Source of the DNA: Ignavibacteriota bacterium | GTDB taxonomy: Bacteria; Bacteroidota; Ignavibacteria; UBA10030; SZUA-254 | Direction: 5' to 3' | Assembly (NCBI GenBank): GCA_025358305.1 | Contig: JANYJZ010000005.1 | Location: 92,271-156,270, forward strand | Length of the DNA stretch: 64,000 nucleotides | Part shown: piece after piece, positions 27,203 through 35,368 of the stretch | Layout of the letters: the number at the start of each line of letters is the position of its first letter | How positions within the stretch are numbered: position 1 is the first letter of the stretch | Notes under the pieces: model-generated | Told to the model about the DNA's origin: nothing | The model's database searches: none | Seen by the model: only the letters and a program-made list of their open reading frames with translations | Translations under genes and position numbers: made by a program

Positions 27203-27631
27203 TTACTTTCTCACGATTTTTCTGAGAACTGAACCGTCGAACGGAAGCGGAAGAAGCTCACCGGAACGCAGGGAGGTCGTTCTGCCGCGGGAGTCTGCCA
27301 TGATCACCTCGACATCTCCAAGGAGGTCGCTGATTACCTGACGGCATGCTCCGCATGGCGAAATGAATGATGCGGCGTCTGAAATGATCGCAATCGACCT
27401 AAAATTGCGCTCACCTTCTGAAAAAGCCTTGAAGATGGCCGTACGCTCGGCGCAGATCGTCAGGCTGTACGAGCTGATCTCGATGTTGCAGCCAGAGACG
27501 ACCTTACCCGACTTCGTTAGGAGAGCCGCCCCCACTCTGAAGTGGGAATAGGGCGCATGCGCACCATGCATCGCTTTGCGGGCAGCAGCGATCAGGCTTC
27601 TCTGTGAGGCGGTTAATGATTTCTTTGTCAT
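27203..27631 (-). CDS. cdd: Cytidine deaminase
   Basis: A 142-residue tetrameric-type enzyme that deaminates cytidine and deoxycytidine to uridine forms. The zinc ligands C60 (TICAE, with catalytic E62), C93 and C96 (PCGAC) are visible. The ATG at 27631 is preferred over an in-frame TTG three codons upstream. It is the first gene of the seven-gene nucleoside operon. The predicted promoter places the transcript start within a few bases of this ATG. Confidence 0.95.
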   Translation of the reverse strand: MTKKSLTASQRSLIAAARKAMHGAHAPYSHFRVGAALLTKSGKVVSGCNIEISSYSLTICAERTAIFKAFSEGERNFRSIAIISDAASFISPCGACRQVISDLLGDVEVIMADSRGRTTSLRSGELLPLPFDGSVLRKIVRK

Positions 27632-27640
27632 AATGGGCAA

Positions 27641-27669
27641 AATATAGAAAATACCACCCTGAAATGCAA
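27641..27669 (-). promoter_or_regulatory. Promoter of the nucleoside salvage operon, nearly leaderless
   Basis: Minus strand: TTGCAT, 17-base spacer, TATATT. The -10 box ends 9 bases before the cdd ATG, so the transcript probably begins 0-4 bases upstream of the start codon. Confidence 0.65.
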
Positions 27670-27673
27670 GGTT

Positions 27674-28348
27674 CTATCTGTGTGTCGCCTGAAAGATCGA
27701 TAATGTCTCGAAGAAATATCTTTTTTGGGCGGCAACGGATGTATGGTAACCCGCGTTCTGAAACAACGAGAGGATTCGGTCCACGTCGACATCGGTCGAG
27801 AGGATGAAATATATGCTCCCCCCGCTCCGGAGGTACCCGGCAGACTCATTCGCCAGCCGCTGAAGAAAGTCATACCGGTTCCCGCCGTGCCAGGCCCGGC
27901 CGGACATGTCGGCTGCCTCCCCCGGGTAATAGGGGGGATTGCAGAGAATGAAGTCGAAATTTCGGTGCATGGCGGAGAGGCCGGCGAAGAGATCGCTCCT
28001 CAAGGGTATGATCTGCTTTGAGAGCATGTTAGTCGCCGCATTCTCCAGCGTCGCGGTGACCGCGGCAGGATTGACGTCGAGCGCCACCATCCGTGCTCCC
28101 TTGCTCGCTGCGACCAGCGACAGGAGCCCAGAGCCGCACCCGACATCGAGGCCTTTCATCTCGTGGAAATTCAGCGTGGCGAGGTATCTGCCAAAATATC
28201 TGCTTGTGAGGTACAAAGAGGGGTGAAAGACGGTCGTCGGTACCCGGAGTTTGAATCCGCTGACCATCACTTCGTCCGTCCGGGAGATCCTCCTCCGTAC
28301 GTACGCGTGAAAGATAATGAAATGGGAGATCCTACGCAGGAGGCTCAT
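27674..28348 (-). CDS. Class I SAM-dependent methyltransferase with NPPY motif
   Basis: A 224-residue protein of the methyltransferase-small group. The SAM-binding GLDVGCGSGLLSL and VALDVNPAAV motifs are followed by DFILCNPPYYPGEA, the NPPY signature found in enzymes that methylate N atoms of glutamine, adenine or guanine (HemK/PrmC- or RsmC-like). The target cannot be fixed. The ATG overlaps the stop of a 49-residue gene upstream (ATGA). Its stop lies just upstream of the cdd promoter. Confidence 0.85.
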   Translation of the reverse strand: MSLLRRISHFIIFHAYVRRRISRTDEVMVSGFKLRVPTTVFHPSLYLTSRYFGRYLATLNFHEMKGLDVGCGSGLLSLVAASKGARMVALDVNPAAVTATLENAATNMLSKQIIPLRSDLFAGLSAMHRNFDFILCNPPYYPGEAADMSGRAWHGGNRYDFLQRLANESAGYLRSGGSIYFILSTDVDVDRILSLFQNAGYHTSVAAQKRYFFETLSIFQATHR

Positions 28349-28494
28349 TGTATGTCAGGAATGCTCGAGGAGCGGGCAAAAAACAGATAGCGGCTTCCCT
28401 CCCCCCGTGGAACGGAGAGGTACAAACCCACGAACTCGATGATCCGCTCGTTGTTATCGATGCGGTAATTGCGAGAATGTTTTTTAGCTGACAT
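28345..28494 (-). CDS. Small 49-residue protein coupled to the methyltransferase
   Basis: Opens MSAKKHSRNYRIDNNE and ends FARSSSIPDIQ; basic at the N-terminus, no membrane helix. The TGA stop shares bases with the ATG of the methyltransferase (ATGA), a strong sign of real translational coupling, and a stop codon lies two codons before the ATG. No Shine-Dalgarno is obvious. No family recognised. It could also be a leader peptide that sets methyltransferase expression. Confidence 0.5.
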   Translation of the reverse strand: MSAKKHSRNYRIDNNERIIEFVGLYLSVPRGEGSRYLFFARSSSIPDIQ

Positions 28495-28531
28495 GCTTTA
28501 AAATCATTTCCAGAAAGAAGATAAGTCCGTT

Positions 28532-28560
28532 AATATAATCTCTTTGCATGCGATATTAAA
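28532..28560 (-). promoter_or_regulatory. Possible promoter of the small gene and methyltransferase
   Basis: Minus strand: TTTAAT, 17-base spacer, TATATT. The -35 box is weak. It lies in the 100-base gap after the glycosyltransferase stop. Confidence 0.35.
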
Positions 28561-28594
28561 TTGAACAAAGCGATACGTTCTCGCTCATGCGCGA

Positions 28595-29704
28595 TCACGG
28601 CGGCGACCGTTGGTCCCTCTCGCTGACCGGTGTAGTCTCGCTAGGCGAGAGAAGATCGTGGAGAGCCTGAAACATGCTCTCAGCCGTGTATCGGGTGAGA
28701 CAATGCACATCGCCGTAGCGACACTCTGGACTCATGCATGCTCCGCACTCGAGGTCGCCGGAATGGAACGTCCGCGTGTGCACTCCGAGCGGGGCGGACC
28801 AATCGTGCCTGCTGGAGCCAAAAAGTGCGATAGTCGGCACCCCCGAATTCCATGCCATATGCATCAGCCCGGAATCATCGCTCACGATGGCGGAAAGGAG
28901 CTGGACGGTCGCAAACGCCTCGGCAAGACTCGTTTGACCGATGAGGTTGATGACGTGTCCAGGGATACTCCCTGCGAGTCTTCTCCCGGATTCGGCTATT
29001 CTCTCATCCCCCATGAGGACGATGCTTGCCTGCTTGCGATTCACAAGCATCGTCGCGAGATCGGCGTATTGCTCGAGGGGCCAGTTCCGCGTCTTCCAGA
29101 GACCGGCTGGGTTGACGCACACGAGCGGGGCAATGCCGTCCCACCCGAGAGAAAGGAGGCGCCCGCGCGCGCTGGCGACCAGGGATTCCTTGACGGGAAG
29201 ATCGTAATCGGGTCTGATCCCCAGGAAGCCGGCGGAGATGAAGGTCTCAAGCGCTCGTTCTCCAGCGGGTGTCGACGAGAACCGGTCGAACTCCGCCCAA
29301 AACGGCGGAATGGAAAGTCTCCGAATTATCCGAGTCACCCAGTTTCGTTGGAGATCGATGACCATCTCATATCGTAGTTTAGCCAGAGACGTCCCCCAGC
29401 GCATCGCCGCCGCTGCCCGTCCCCAGCGTGTTCGAATGTCGGGCAGGACATGAACGGTGTCGAAGAGTTGCAACGCTCCGGGTAGATCACGGCTCGCCTC
29501 ACAAGTAAGGAAATCGATCCGTGCGTCCGGGAGCATCTTTCGGATCGCCGTGCAGAGCGGAAGCGTGATGGCAACGTCGCCGATGGCATGAAGGCGGATC
29601 ACGAGAATCCGTTCCGGCGGATTATCCCCCATCCAGGGGTTGTTGGAAATATCTTCCGTACGTACGAGTCGATCAGGCGAGACTCTCTCCCCCAAGAAGT
29701 TCAT
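28595..29704 (-). CDS. Glycosyltransferase family 9 (heptosyltransferase-like)
   Basis: A 369-residue GT-B glycosyltransferase. The N-terminal ILVIRLHAIGDVAITLPL is the GT9 hallmark, and the C-terminal half has VCVNPAGLWKTRNWP and SDDSGLMHMAWNSGVPTIALFG, the nucleotide-sugar site. Members add heptose or other sugars to LPS core or related glycans. I place the start at the ATG that overlaps the ABC transporter stop (ATGA); a longer frame to 29821 would run inside that gene. It is the last of three genes after a phosphoesterase and an ABC exporter. Confidence 0.88.
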   Translation of the reverse strand: MNFLGERVSPDRLVRTEDISNNPWMGDNPPERILVIRLHAIGDVAITLPLCTAIRKMLPDARIDFLTCEASRDLPGALQLFDTVHVLPDIRTRWGRAAAAMRWGTSLAKLRYEMVIDLQRNWVTRIIRRLSIPPFWAEFDRFSSTPAGERALETFISAGFLGIRPDYDLPVKESLVASARGRLLSLGWDGIAPLVCVNPAGLWKTRNWPLEQYADLATMLVNRKQASIVLMGDERIAESGRRLAGSIPGHVINLIGQTSLAEAFATVQLLSAIVSDDSGLMHMAWNSGVPTIALFGSSRHDWSAPLGVHTRTFHSGDLECGACMSPECRYGDVHCLTRYTAESMFQALHDLLSPSETTPVSERDQRSPP

Positions 29705-31350
29705 ACGGGCGAAGGAGGAAGTGAAATCCTGGCTTTGACGCATTCGGGAGGAATGAGGTCGGCATGGTGCGTGAAGATGACCGTCGAGAGCCCGGACCGT
29801 TCCTGGGCAAGTCGCGCCCAAACCTCTCTCTCGAGCTCGGGTTCGAAAGCCGCGTTGATCTCGTCGAGGAGAAGAAGTGGGGGAGACGACGCGAGCGCTC
29901 TTGCCAGGGCTATCCTCGCCCGCTGGCCTCCGCTCAACGCATATCCCCGTTCTCCGACGACCGTATTAAGGCCCTCCGGGAGGGAGGCAATGAATGTTTC
30001 GAGACAGCATGTCCAAAGGAGGCCGGCGAGCCGTTCGGGCCCCATGTCAGGGGAAGAAATGCCGATGTTCTCACGCAAGGTTCCATGAAAAAGGACCGGC
30101 TCCTGGCCGGCGAACCCGATCTGCTGGTGTAGGGCAGCCGGGTCCCAGTCACCGACACCGACACCGTCGAGCAAGACGCGGCCATCCAACGGCTGGTCAA
30201 GTCCCAGCAGAAGTGTCGCAAGGGTCGATTTTCCGCTCCCGCTCGGCCCCGAGATGACGCTCCAGGTTCCCGGGAGGCATTCAAACGAGATCTGACGTAG
30301 GACCGGCCGTTCCGGAGTGTATTCGAAGGAGACGTGATCGAATTTGACCTCGCCCCGGATTGGCGCCGCATGCGACCCCACGGCGGCCGGGGTGGATCTC
30401 TCGGCCGACAGGAACTCGGTGACCCGGTCGATCGCACCAAAGACGTTCTGGTGCGAAACAATAATGCGCGCCTGCGAGATCAACGCCATGGAGAGGGTAT
30501 ATGCGTAGAAGTAGAAAGCGATGACACTCCCGATAGACCACTCCTGGAAGAATGCGTGCGAGCTGCCAAGGTAAAAGATGCCGAGGAGAAGGGATGAAAG
30601 AAGAAAGTAGACGAACTGGTTGACGAACACATGCTGGCGCGACGACGAAAGCTCTGACTGGTGCGCATCGGCGAGGATCGCGTCATAGCGTTCGAGCGCC
30701 CGTCGTTCCCCGCCCATCGCTTTCACTTCGCGGATGGCGGCGAGGGTCTCCTCAAAGAAGGCGCTTGCCCGTGCATGGATCGACTGGCTCCGTCCCGAGG
30801 AACTTCGGATCGAACGGCTCGTGTAGAAGATGACCGGCAGGGGAAGGAGGAGGAGAGGGATCACGACAAGCGTGGCATACACATTGAGCGCCGCCATGAG
30901 GAGGATGCATCCGAAGACGAAGAGCGTGTTTTGAAAGAGGGGGGCAAGGAGGCCCGCGGGAAGGGTCTGGACCCTCCCAATATCCTCGGAAAGCCGTGCC
31001 GAGAGTTCACCGAGGAGTTGTGTACGATGGAACGACATCGGCTCATCCAGGAGTTTCCGGTAGAAGTCCCGGCGCAGCGCATTGCGGAGCTGAAACCCGA
31101 TCGACTGCATCATCATCTGCTGTCGGAACCCCGCTAGTGTGGAGATCGCGAGCATGCAGACGAGGCCGAAAGCAAGCCAGGTCGTGTCCCAGGACGGCAA
31201 GGCCGGGTGGAGCAGCTTGTCGACGATCAGCTTGAGGAGCCAGGGGTAGATCAGCGACGTTGCCGACACGAGCGTCAGAAGGACCAGTCCGAAAAAGAGA
31301 GCCCACCGTGACTCGGAGATGTACGACCAGAGAAAAAGAGCTCGTTTCAA
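29701..31350 (-). CDS. ABC exporter, fused membrane and ATPase domains (MsbA-like)
   Basis: About 549 residues. Six membrane helices (1-300) precede one ABC domain with GPSGSGKSTLATLLLG, the ALSGGQRARIALARAL signature and LLLLDEINAAFE. It would act as a homodimer exporting lipids, glycans or peptides. No ATG occurs near the expected start; I chose a TTG giving M-KRALFLW, 7 bases after the phosphoesterase stop. The frame extends another 83 codons upstream but overlaps the phosphoesterase and lacks family similarity. The neighbouring GT9 gene suggests an envelope glycan or lipid substrate. Confidence 0.88.
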   Translation of the reverse strand: MKRALFLWSYISESRWALFFGLVLLTLVSATSLIYPWLLKLIVDKLLHPALPSWDTTWLAFGLVCMLAISTLAGFRQQMMMQSIGFQLRNALRRDFYRKLLDEPMSFHRTQLLGELSARLSEDIGRVQTLPAGLLAPLFQNTLFVFGCILLMAALNVYATLVVIPLLLLPLPVIFYTSRSIRSSSGRSQSIHARASAFFEETLAAIREVKAMGGERRALERYDAILADAHQSELSSSRQHVFVNQFVYFLLSSLLLGIFYLGSSHAFFQEWSIGSVIAFYFYAYTLSMALISQARIIVSHQNVFGAIDRVTEFLSAERSTPAAVGSHAAPIRGEVKFDHVSFEYTPERPVLRQISFECLPGTWSVISGPSGSGKSTLATLLLGLDQPLDGRVLLDGVGVGDWDPAALHQQIGFAGQEPVLFHGTLRENIGISSPDMGPERLAGLLWTCCLETFIASLPEGLNTVVGERGYALSGGQRARIALARALASSPPLLLLDEINAAFEPELEREVWARLAQERSGLSTVIFTHHADLIPPECVKARISLPPSPV

Positions 31351-31357
31351 GGAGTAC

Positions 31358-32581
31358 CTAGGCAGTAACGAGGGTGACCTTCGTGACTTCCGGCGGACAA
31401 TTGAGGCGGAAGGGCACGCCGACCGTCCCGACTCCCCGGGAGACGTACATCTGAGCGGTCCCCTTCGTGTAGAGTCCCGCGATATATCGTGACGACATTC
31501 CTGCGGGGGTGATGGTCTTGCCGCCAAATTTGCCGAACACGACCTGGCCGCCATGCGTGTGTCCGGCGAGCATGACCTCCACGTTGCGCACCGAGGCATG
31601 GTCGAAGAAAATGGGCCGGTGGCACAGGAGGACGCGTGCTGTGCCGTCGGGAATGCCGATGTGAGCCTGGTTGAAGTATGGGATGGAGTATTTGAAGGAC
31701 GTGGTATCGTCGATGCCGAGAACGGCGATCTGTTTTCCCCCGCGCTCGATCATAATATGACGATTCCGCAGGAGCTTGATCCCGCACTGCTCGACCTGTG
31801 CGGCGACGGCGTTCACTTGATGCGTGTAAAAATCATGATTGCCGAGGACACCGTACACGCCGTTCGGCGCACGGAGACTCGAGAACGCTTCGGCGAACGG
31901 ATAGACCTCGTTGAGAGAACTATTGACGAAATCTCCGGGGACCGCGATGAGGTCGGCCCCGAGCGAATTGACGACCGCAGCATATTCCTCCATCTGCTCC
32001 TTGAGCATAAAGACGCTGGAATGGATATCACTGATGAGCGCAATGGAGAAACCGGAGAATTCGATTGGGAGGTTCCGGATCGGGATCGTGATGGAGGTGA
32101 CCTCGTACTCGTCGGACCGGTATGTAGCGTACGCTGTCCCCGCGAAGACGACGCCAGCCGAGGCCGCGAGGCTCTTGCGAAGGAAGATCCTCCGCTGCGA
32201 ATCGAACTGGCTCGGCGGAGTTGTGGGGTTTACTCTTGGGGCGGGATCGTTCGAGACCTGCCTTTTCGCAACGATCGCCCGGACAGCCAATCTCGGTAAC
32301 GCCAGGATCTGCGTCGCAAGCCAGACCAGGAGCACAAGGAGAGAAGTAAAGTGCCAGAAATAGACCGGGTACACGACAGCGTAGATCAAGGCCTTGGGAA
32401 GGAGTTGAAGGCGAATGTCCCAGGCGAACAAGGCCACGAGTGGAATGGTGCCGAACACCAGTGCGGCAATGGAGAGCCGGCGGAGGGACCGAGATCCATT
32501 CGTCGCGTTGAGGTGCAGGCGAAGTATCCAGAACAGGAACATCTGGATGACGATGAGAACAAGCGTGAGACTCAGTCGCAT
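31358..32581 (-). CDS. Membrane-anchored metallophosphoesterase
   Basis: A 407-residue protein. Four N-terminal membrane helices (1-100) precede a twin-arginine-like segment RRIFLRKSLAAS (130-141) and a calcineurin-like phosphoesterase domain with SDIHS (D185, H187), GDFVN (D217), GNHDFY (247-252) and AGHTHGGQ. This matches the YkuE/YaeI type, which act on lipid-linked or nucleotide phosphates such as UDP-diacylglucosamine analogues. First gene of the phosphoesterase-ABC-GT9 set. Confidence 0.88.
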   Translation of the reverse strand: MRLSLTLVLIVIQMFLFWILRLHLNATNGSRSLRRLSIAALVFGTIPLVALFAWDIRLQLLPKALIYAVVYPVYFWHFTSLLVLLVWLATQILALPRLAVRAIVAKRQVSNDPAPRVNPTTPPSQFDSQRRIFLRKSLAASAGVVFAGTAYATYRSDEYEVTSITIPIRNLPIEFSGFSIALISDIHSSVFMLKEQMEEYAAVVNSLGADLIAVPGDFVNSSLNEVYPFAEAFSSLRAPNGVYGVLGNHDFYTHQVNAVAAQVEQCGIKLLRNRHIMIERGGKQIAVLGIDDTTSFKYSIPYFNQAHIGIPDGTARVLLCHRPIFFDHASVRNVEVMLAGHTHGGQVVFGKFGGKTITPAGMSSRYIAGLYTKGTAQMYVSRGVGTVGVPFRLNCPPEVTKVTLVTA

Positions 32582-32675
32582 GGATTGCTGGCCCCACCAA
32601 GCATGAATACCGGTTTAAACATAGAGTAAAGTATCGAAAAAAAAGGACTTCTTCAATCTTTGGACGGAACTCCGG

Positions 32676-34157
32676 TCAACCGGGGCGGTGTTCCCCTGAA
32701 TTGGCGAGACGGGTCATTTTTTGCTGGAGAAGGGGAAGCGAGCAGGCGTAATATGGGGCAAGGGCGATCCGCCGGAACACCCTGCGATTGAGCGATCGCG
32801 GCCGCGCAAGGACCTTGCGGAACATCGCGCGCGACTGCCAAAGGCGGAACTTAGCGTGGGTAAACCGGTGAAGCACGCGATAGAAGTCGGGGACAAAGGA
32901 CCCTTCGTACATCAGGGCGAGGTCTTCGCTGTCAGTCCAATTCTGTTTCTCGCCCAACTGCTTTCGAACGTTCTCATAGAACGGTGTGCCCGGCAGCGGA
33001 TATGAAACGGAGACACCTATATCGTCGGGCTGGCACCGTTTGACCATGTCGAGCGTCCGCTCAATATCGTCTCGATCCTCGCCCGGATAGCCGTACTGCA
33101 GGAAGAAGCCTACCTCGATGCCATGCTCGTGGAGGAGGTTTGAGGAACGCTCGATCTGTTCTATCGTGGTGCCCTTGTCCATCGCATCGAGGATCTTCTG
33201 CGATCCCGATTCGGCACCGATCCACACCGTCCTGCAACCGCTTCTGGCGAGAGAGCGTATCGTTTCGTCCTTCAAGAGAAGGTCTGCCCGAGAGAGACAT
33301 TTATAGGGTATCGCGGCATCCTGTCGAATGACCTCGTCGGCAAATTCTGCCACCCACCCGGGTGTGAGGCCAAAGATGTCGTCGCAAAACCAGAGGTGAT
33401 CGGGATGCACTGTCGCCTTGAGGTCGAGCATCTCTGCGACGACATTCTTCGGCGTCCGAGAGTGGTACACCTGTCCGTAGAGCGGCTTGGCACACCAATT
33501 GCAATGAAAGGGACATCCCCTGGTCGTTACCATGTTCACGGAGAAGTATCCGTGGCGCTGGGTCCAGGTGGATCGGTACCGATCCAGATCGACGAGATCC
33601 CGGGCTGGGAACGAAAGTTCATCGAGGTGCTGGAGGACGCTTCGCTGTTCCGTGCGGTGCACACCGCCGTCGGAAAGGTACGCGATGCCGTTGATGCTCC
33701 CCCGGTCTCTCGTACCAGGGCGGAGGACGTGGGATGTGAGCTCGAGAAGCGTCACCTCGCCTTCGCCGGCAACGACATAGTCCGCGCCGTGCGAAAGATA
33801 GGCGGAAACATGGTCCGCCGGGTCAGAACCGTGTACGATCACCGTGCATCCAAAATCCTTGGCGATCCGCGAAAGCCGAAACGCCGCCTCGCGCATCCTT
33901 GCGAGGCACATCTTTGTCAGATAATTGAAGTCATCGTCATAGATCGCGACGATCTTCGGGCGGTGTTCCCGCAGGGTGGGAAGAATATCCTCTTCCGACC
34001 TTGCGAGCATCGCATCAAAGAGTGCAACGGAATACCCGTGGCTTCTCAGGTGCGCCGCCGCATAGAGGGTACCGAGCGGAGGATAGGGCGCCATCGCACG
34101 CCATTCCTTCGGATCGAATCTGAGAAAATAGGAATGCGTGAAAAGAACGTCCGTCAT
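32676..34157 (-). CDS. Radical SAM enzyme with B12-binding-like N-terminal domain
   Basis: A 493-residue protein. The N-terminal 140 residues have the fold signs of a cobalamin-binding domain (PPLGTLYAAAHLRSHGYSV, and HGSDPADH, GADYVVAGEGE) but lack the DxHxxG histidine motif (LFDAML instead). The radical SAM domain has TTRGCPFHCNWC with C215, C219, C222 binding the 4Fe-4S cluster. This architecture belongs to the BchE/hopanoid-methylase-like group; substrate unknown. It lies 33 bases after a nucleotidyltransferase gene. Confidence 0.85.
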   Translation of the reverse strand: MTDVLFTHSYFLRFDPKEWRAMAPYPPLGTLYAAAHLRSHGYSVALFDAMLARSEEDILPTLREHRPKIVAIYDDDFNYLTKMCLARMREAAFRLSRIAKDFGCTVIVHGSDPADHVSAYLSHGADYVVAGEGEVTLLELTSHVLRPGTRDRGSINGIAYLSDGGVHRTEQRSVLQHLDELSFPARDLVDLDRYRSTWTQRHGYFSVNMVTTRGCPFHCNWCAKPLYGQVYHSRTPKNVVAEMLDLKATVHPDHLWFCDDIFGLTPGWVAEFADEVIRQDAAIPYKCLSRADLLLKDETIRSLARSGCRTVWIGAESGSQKILDAMDKGTTIEQIERSSNLLHEHGIEVGFFLQYGYPGEDRDDIERTLDMVKRCQPDDIGVSVSYPLPGTPFYENVRKQLGEKQNWTDSEDLALMYEGSFVPDFYRVLHRFTHAKFRLWQSRAMFRKVLARPRSLNRRVFRRIALAPYYACSLPLLQQKMTRLANSGEHRPG

Positions 34158-34190
34158 TGCTGCATCACGGGCGCATCACTGCGACGATAC

Positions 34191-35093
34191 CTACGCATGA
34201 TACTCTCGGAGTTTTTGTTCATACATCGTAAGGATCTTGTCGGAGAAGTTTCCGCCGTATGCGCGGGATTCTCCGGGTGTGGAGCGGAAGTTCATGTCGC
34301 GCATGGCGTCGGAATAGTCGGGATACCGTTTCTTCCACGTGGCCCGCATGAACTCCATGAGGCGTGCGTCGAGACGGTCGGCCCAGGCTCCGCGCATGGG
34401 CCACTCGAGGAGGCGCTGGAGAACGCTCCGGCGGTTGTTGCCCGTGTCGCTGTGGAAGGCGAGGGAACGATAATTGGGGAAGAGGTCCCGGATCCAAGCG
34501 TTCGCGTTCATGTACCGTAGGAAGAGCGCAAAATTGTAGAGCGGCATGACATGGGCGATCTCCGTCGCGGTGTAGTAATTCCGATCATCCAACGTCAGAT
34601 GGTCCGTGTCGATAAAATAGTTGAGGCAGAAGTATTTACGGCTGTTGAAAAGGAACACTTTTTTGAATCCGATGAGGAGAGACCTGCAGATCCAAAGCCG
34701 ACGGGGCTCTGTGATGATGACAAAATCGATGTCGCTCCCTCTGGTCGCGACGCCCTTCGAGAGGTCGCCGGAGATCATGACCGCGCGAACGAACGGGAAG
34801 CGTTTAATGACATGCGCCATGAACCTTGAGATCCGAACCCGTTTACGGGCGAGAGCTTCTCGGTCGAGACGAACCGCCGCGATTCCGTTACTTGATGGAC
34901 GGGCATAAAAGCTGTCGTTCTGCTGGATCTGGCGGTCTTGAAGCATGCCAGAGAGCACTGCCTGAAGATCGGGCCGGCCGGGTGCTTGCACCGGGAGGAG
35001 ATAAAAGAGTTCCTTCTCCGATAACGGGTGATCGAAGATCTCGTAATAGAGAAGAGTCCTCATGATATGTTCGCGCTGGATGGGGTGTGCCAT
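34191..35093 (-). CDS. Nucleotidyltransferase-fold protein (Pol beta superfamily)
   Basis: A 300-residue protein. A helical N-terminal part containing a winged-helix-like stretch is followed by GDLSKG (109-114) and RGSDIDF with D121 and D123, the metal-binding motif of DNA polymerase beta-type nucleotidyltransferases. A second half of about 150 residues is helical. Function unknown; it is far longer than toxin-antitoxin MNT proteins and has no HEPN partner beside it. First gene of the pair with the radical SAM enzyme. An inner ATG at 35063 is an alternative start. Confidence 0.75.
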   Translation of the reverse strand: MAHPIQREHIMRTLLYYEIFDHPLSEKELFYLLPVQAPGRPDLQAVLSGMLQDRQIQQNDSFYARPSSNGIAAVRLDREALARKRVRISRFMAHVIKRFPFVRAVMISGDLSKGVATRGSDIDFVIITEPRRLWICRSLLIGFKKVFLFNSRKYFCLNYFIDTDHLTLDDRNYYTATEIAHVMPLYNFALFLRYMNANAWIRDLFPNYRSLAFHSDTGNNRRSVLQRLLEWPMRGAWADRLDARLMEFMRATWKKRYPDYSDAMRDMNFRSTPGESRAYGGNFSDKILTMYEQKLREYHA

Positions 35094-35108
35094 ATTTTGT
35101 GTCTTCGT

Positions 35109-35136
35109 AATGTAAGAGTTTTCATTGCGAATGCAA
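35109..35136 (-). promoter_or_regulatory. Putative promoter of the nucleotidyltransferase/radical SAM pair
   Basis: Minus strand: TTGCAT, 16-base spacer, TACATT. The predicted transcript starts about 9 bases before the ATG. It is divergent from the PASTA promoter, with the tandem repeats in between. Confidence 0.45.
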
Positions 35137-35172
35137 GCGGGACTCAGCCGGCAGGCCTATACTTACAGCATT

Positions 35173-35309
35173 CAGTGTGCCATAGATGGGACAAGCCGTT
35201 TGGCATGCAGTCTGGCAGTGATGGGACCTGACCTTCGCCACCAGTGTGGCATCGATGGGACCTGCCATCGGCATCCAGTGTGACATCAATGGGACCTGCT
35301 GTTTCGCAT
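35173..35309. repeat. Four imperfect 34-bp tandem repeats
   Basis: Units 35173-35207, 35208-35241, 35242-35275 and 35276-35309. Each starts CAGTGTG (CAGTCTG in unit 2), has a conserved core close to CATCGATGGGACCTGCC, then six variable bases and, in three of four, GCAT. Units are contiguous without spacers. The last unit ends on the base before the -35 box of the PASTA promoter. Unit 3 also holds a CGATGG/CCATCG inverted pair. Possible operator array or a simple duplication. Confidence 0.85.
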
Positions 35310-35338
35310 TTGATGTTCAGGTAAGTATTTCATATATT
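35310..35338 (+). promoter_or_regulatory. Putative promoter of the PASTA-rpe pair
   Basis: TTGATG, 17-base spacer, TATATT, directly after the tandem repeats. The predicted transcript starts near 35345, 24 bases before the ATG. Confidence 0.55.
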
Positions 35339-35368
35339 TTTTACGGATTCAGAACAGACCAGACGAGA

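Noticed and set aside
33396..34520. A 374-codon plus-strand frame across the radical SAM and nucleotidyltransferase genes
   Set aside because: Antisense shadow spanning two genes with recognised catalytic motifs.
35173..35309. CRISPR-like array
   Set aside because: The repeat units touch each other and diverge; there are no unique spacers and no cas genes nearby.
35246..35368. N-terminal extension of the PASTA protein through the repeats
   Set aside because: It would translate the tandem repeats and the promoter; the ATG at 35369 directly precedes the basic stretch and membrane helix.
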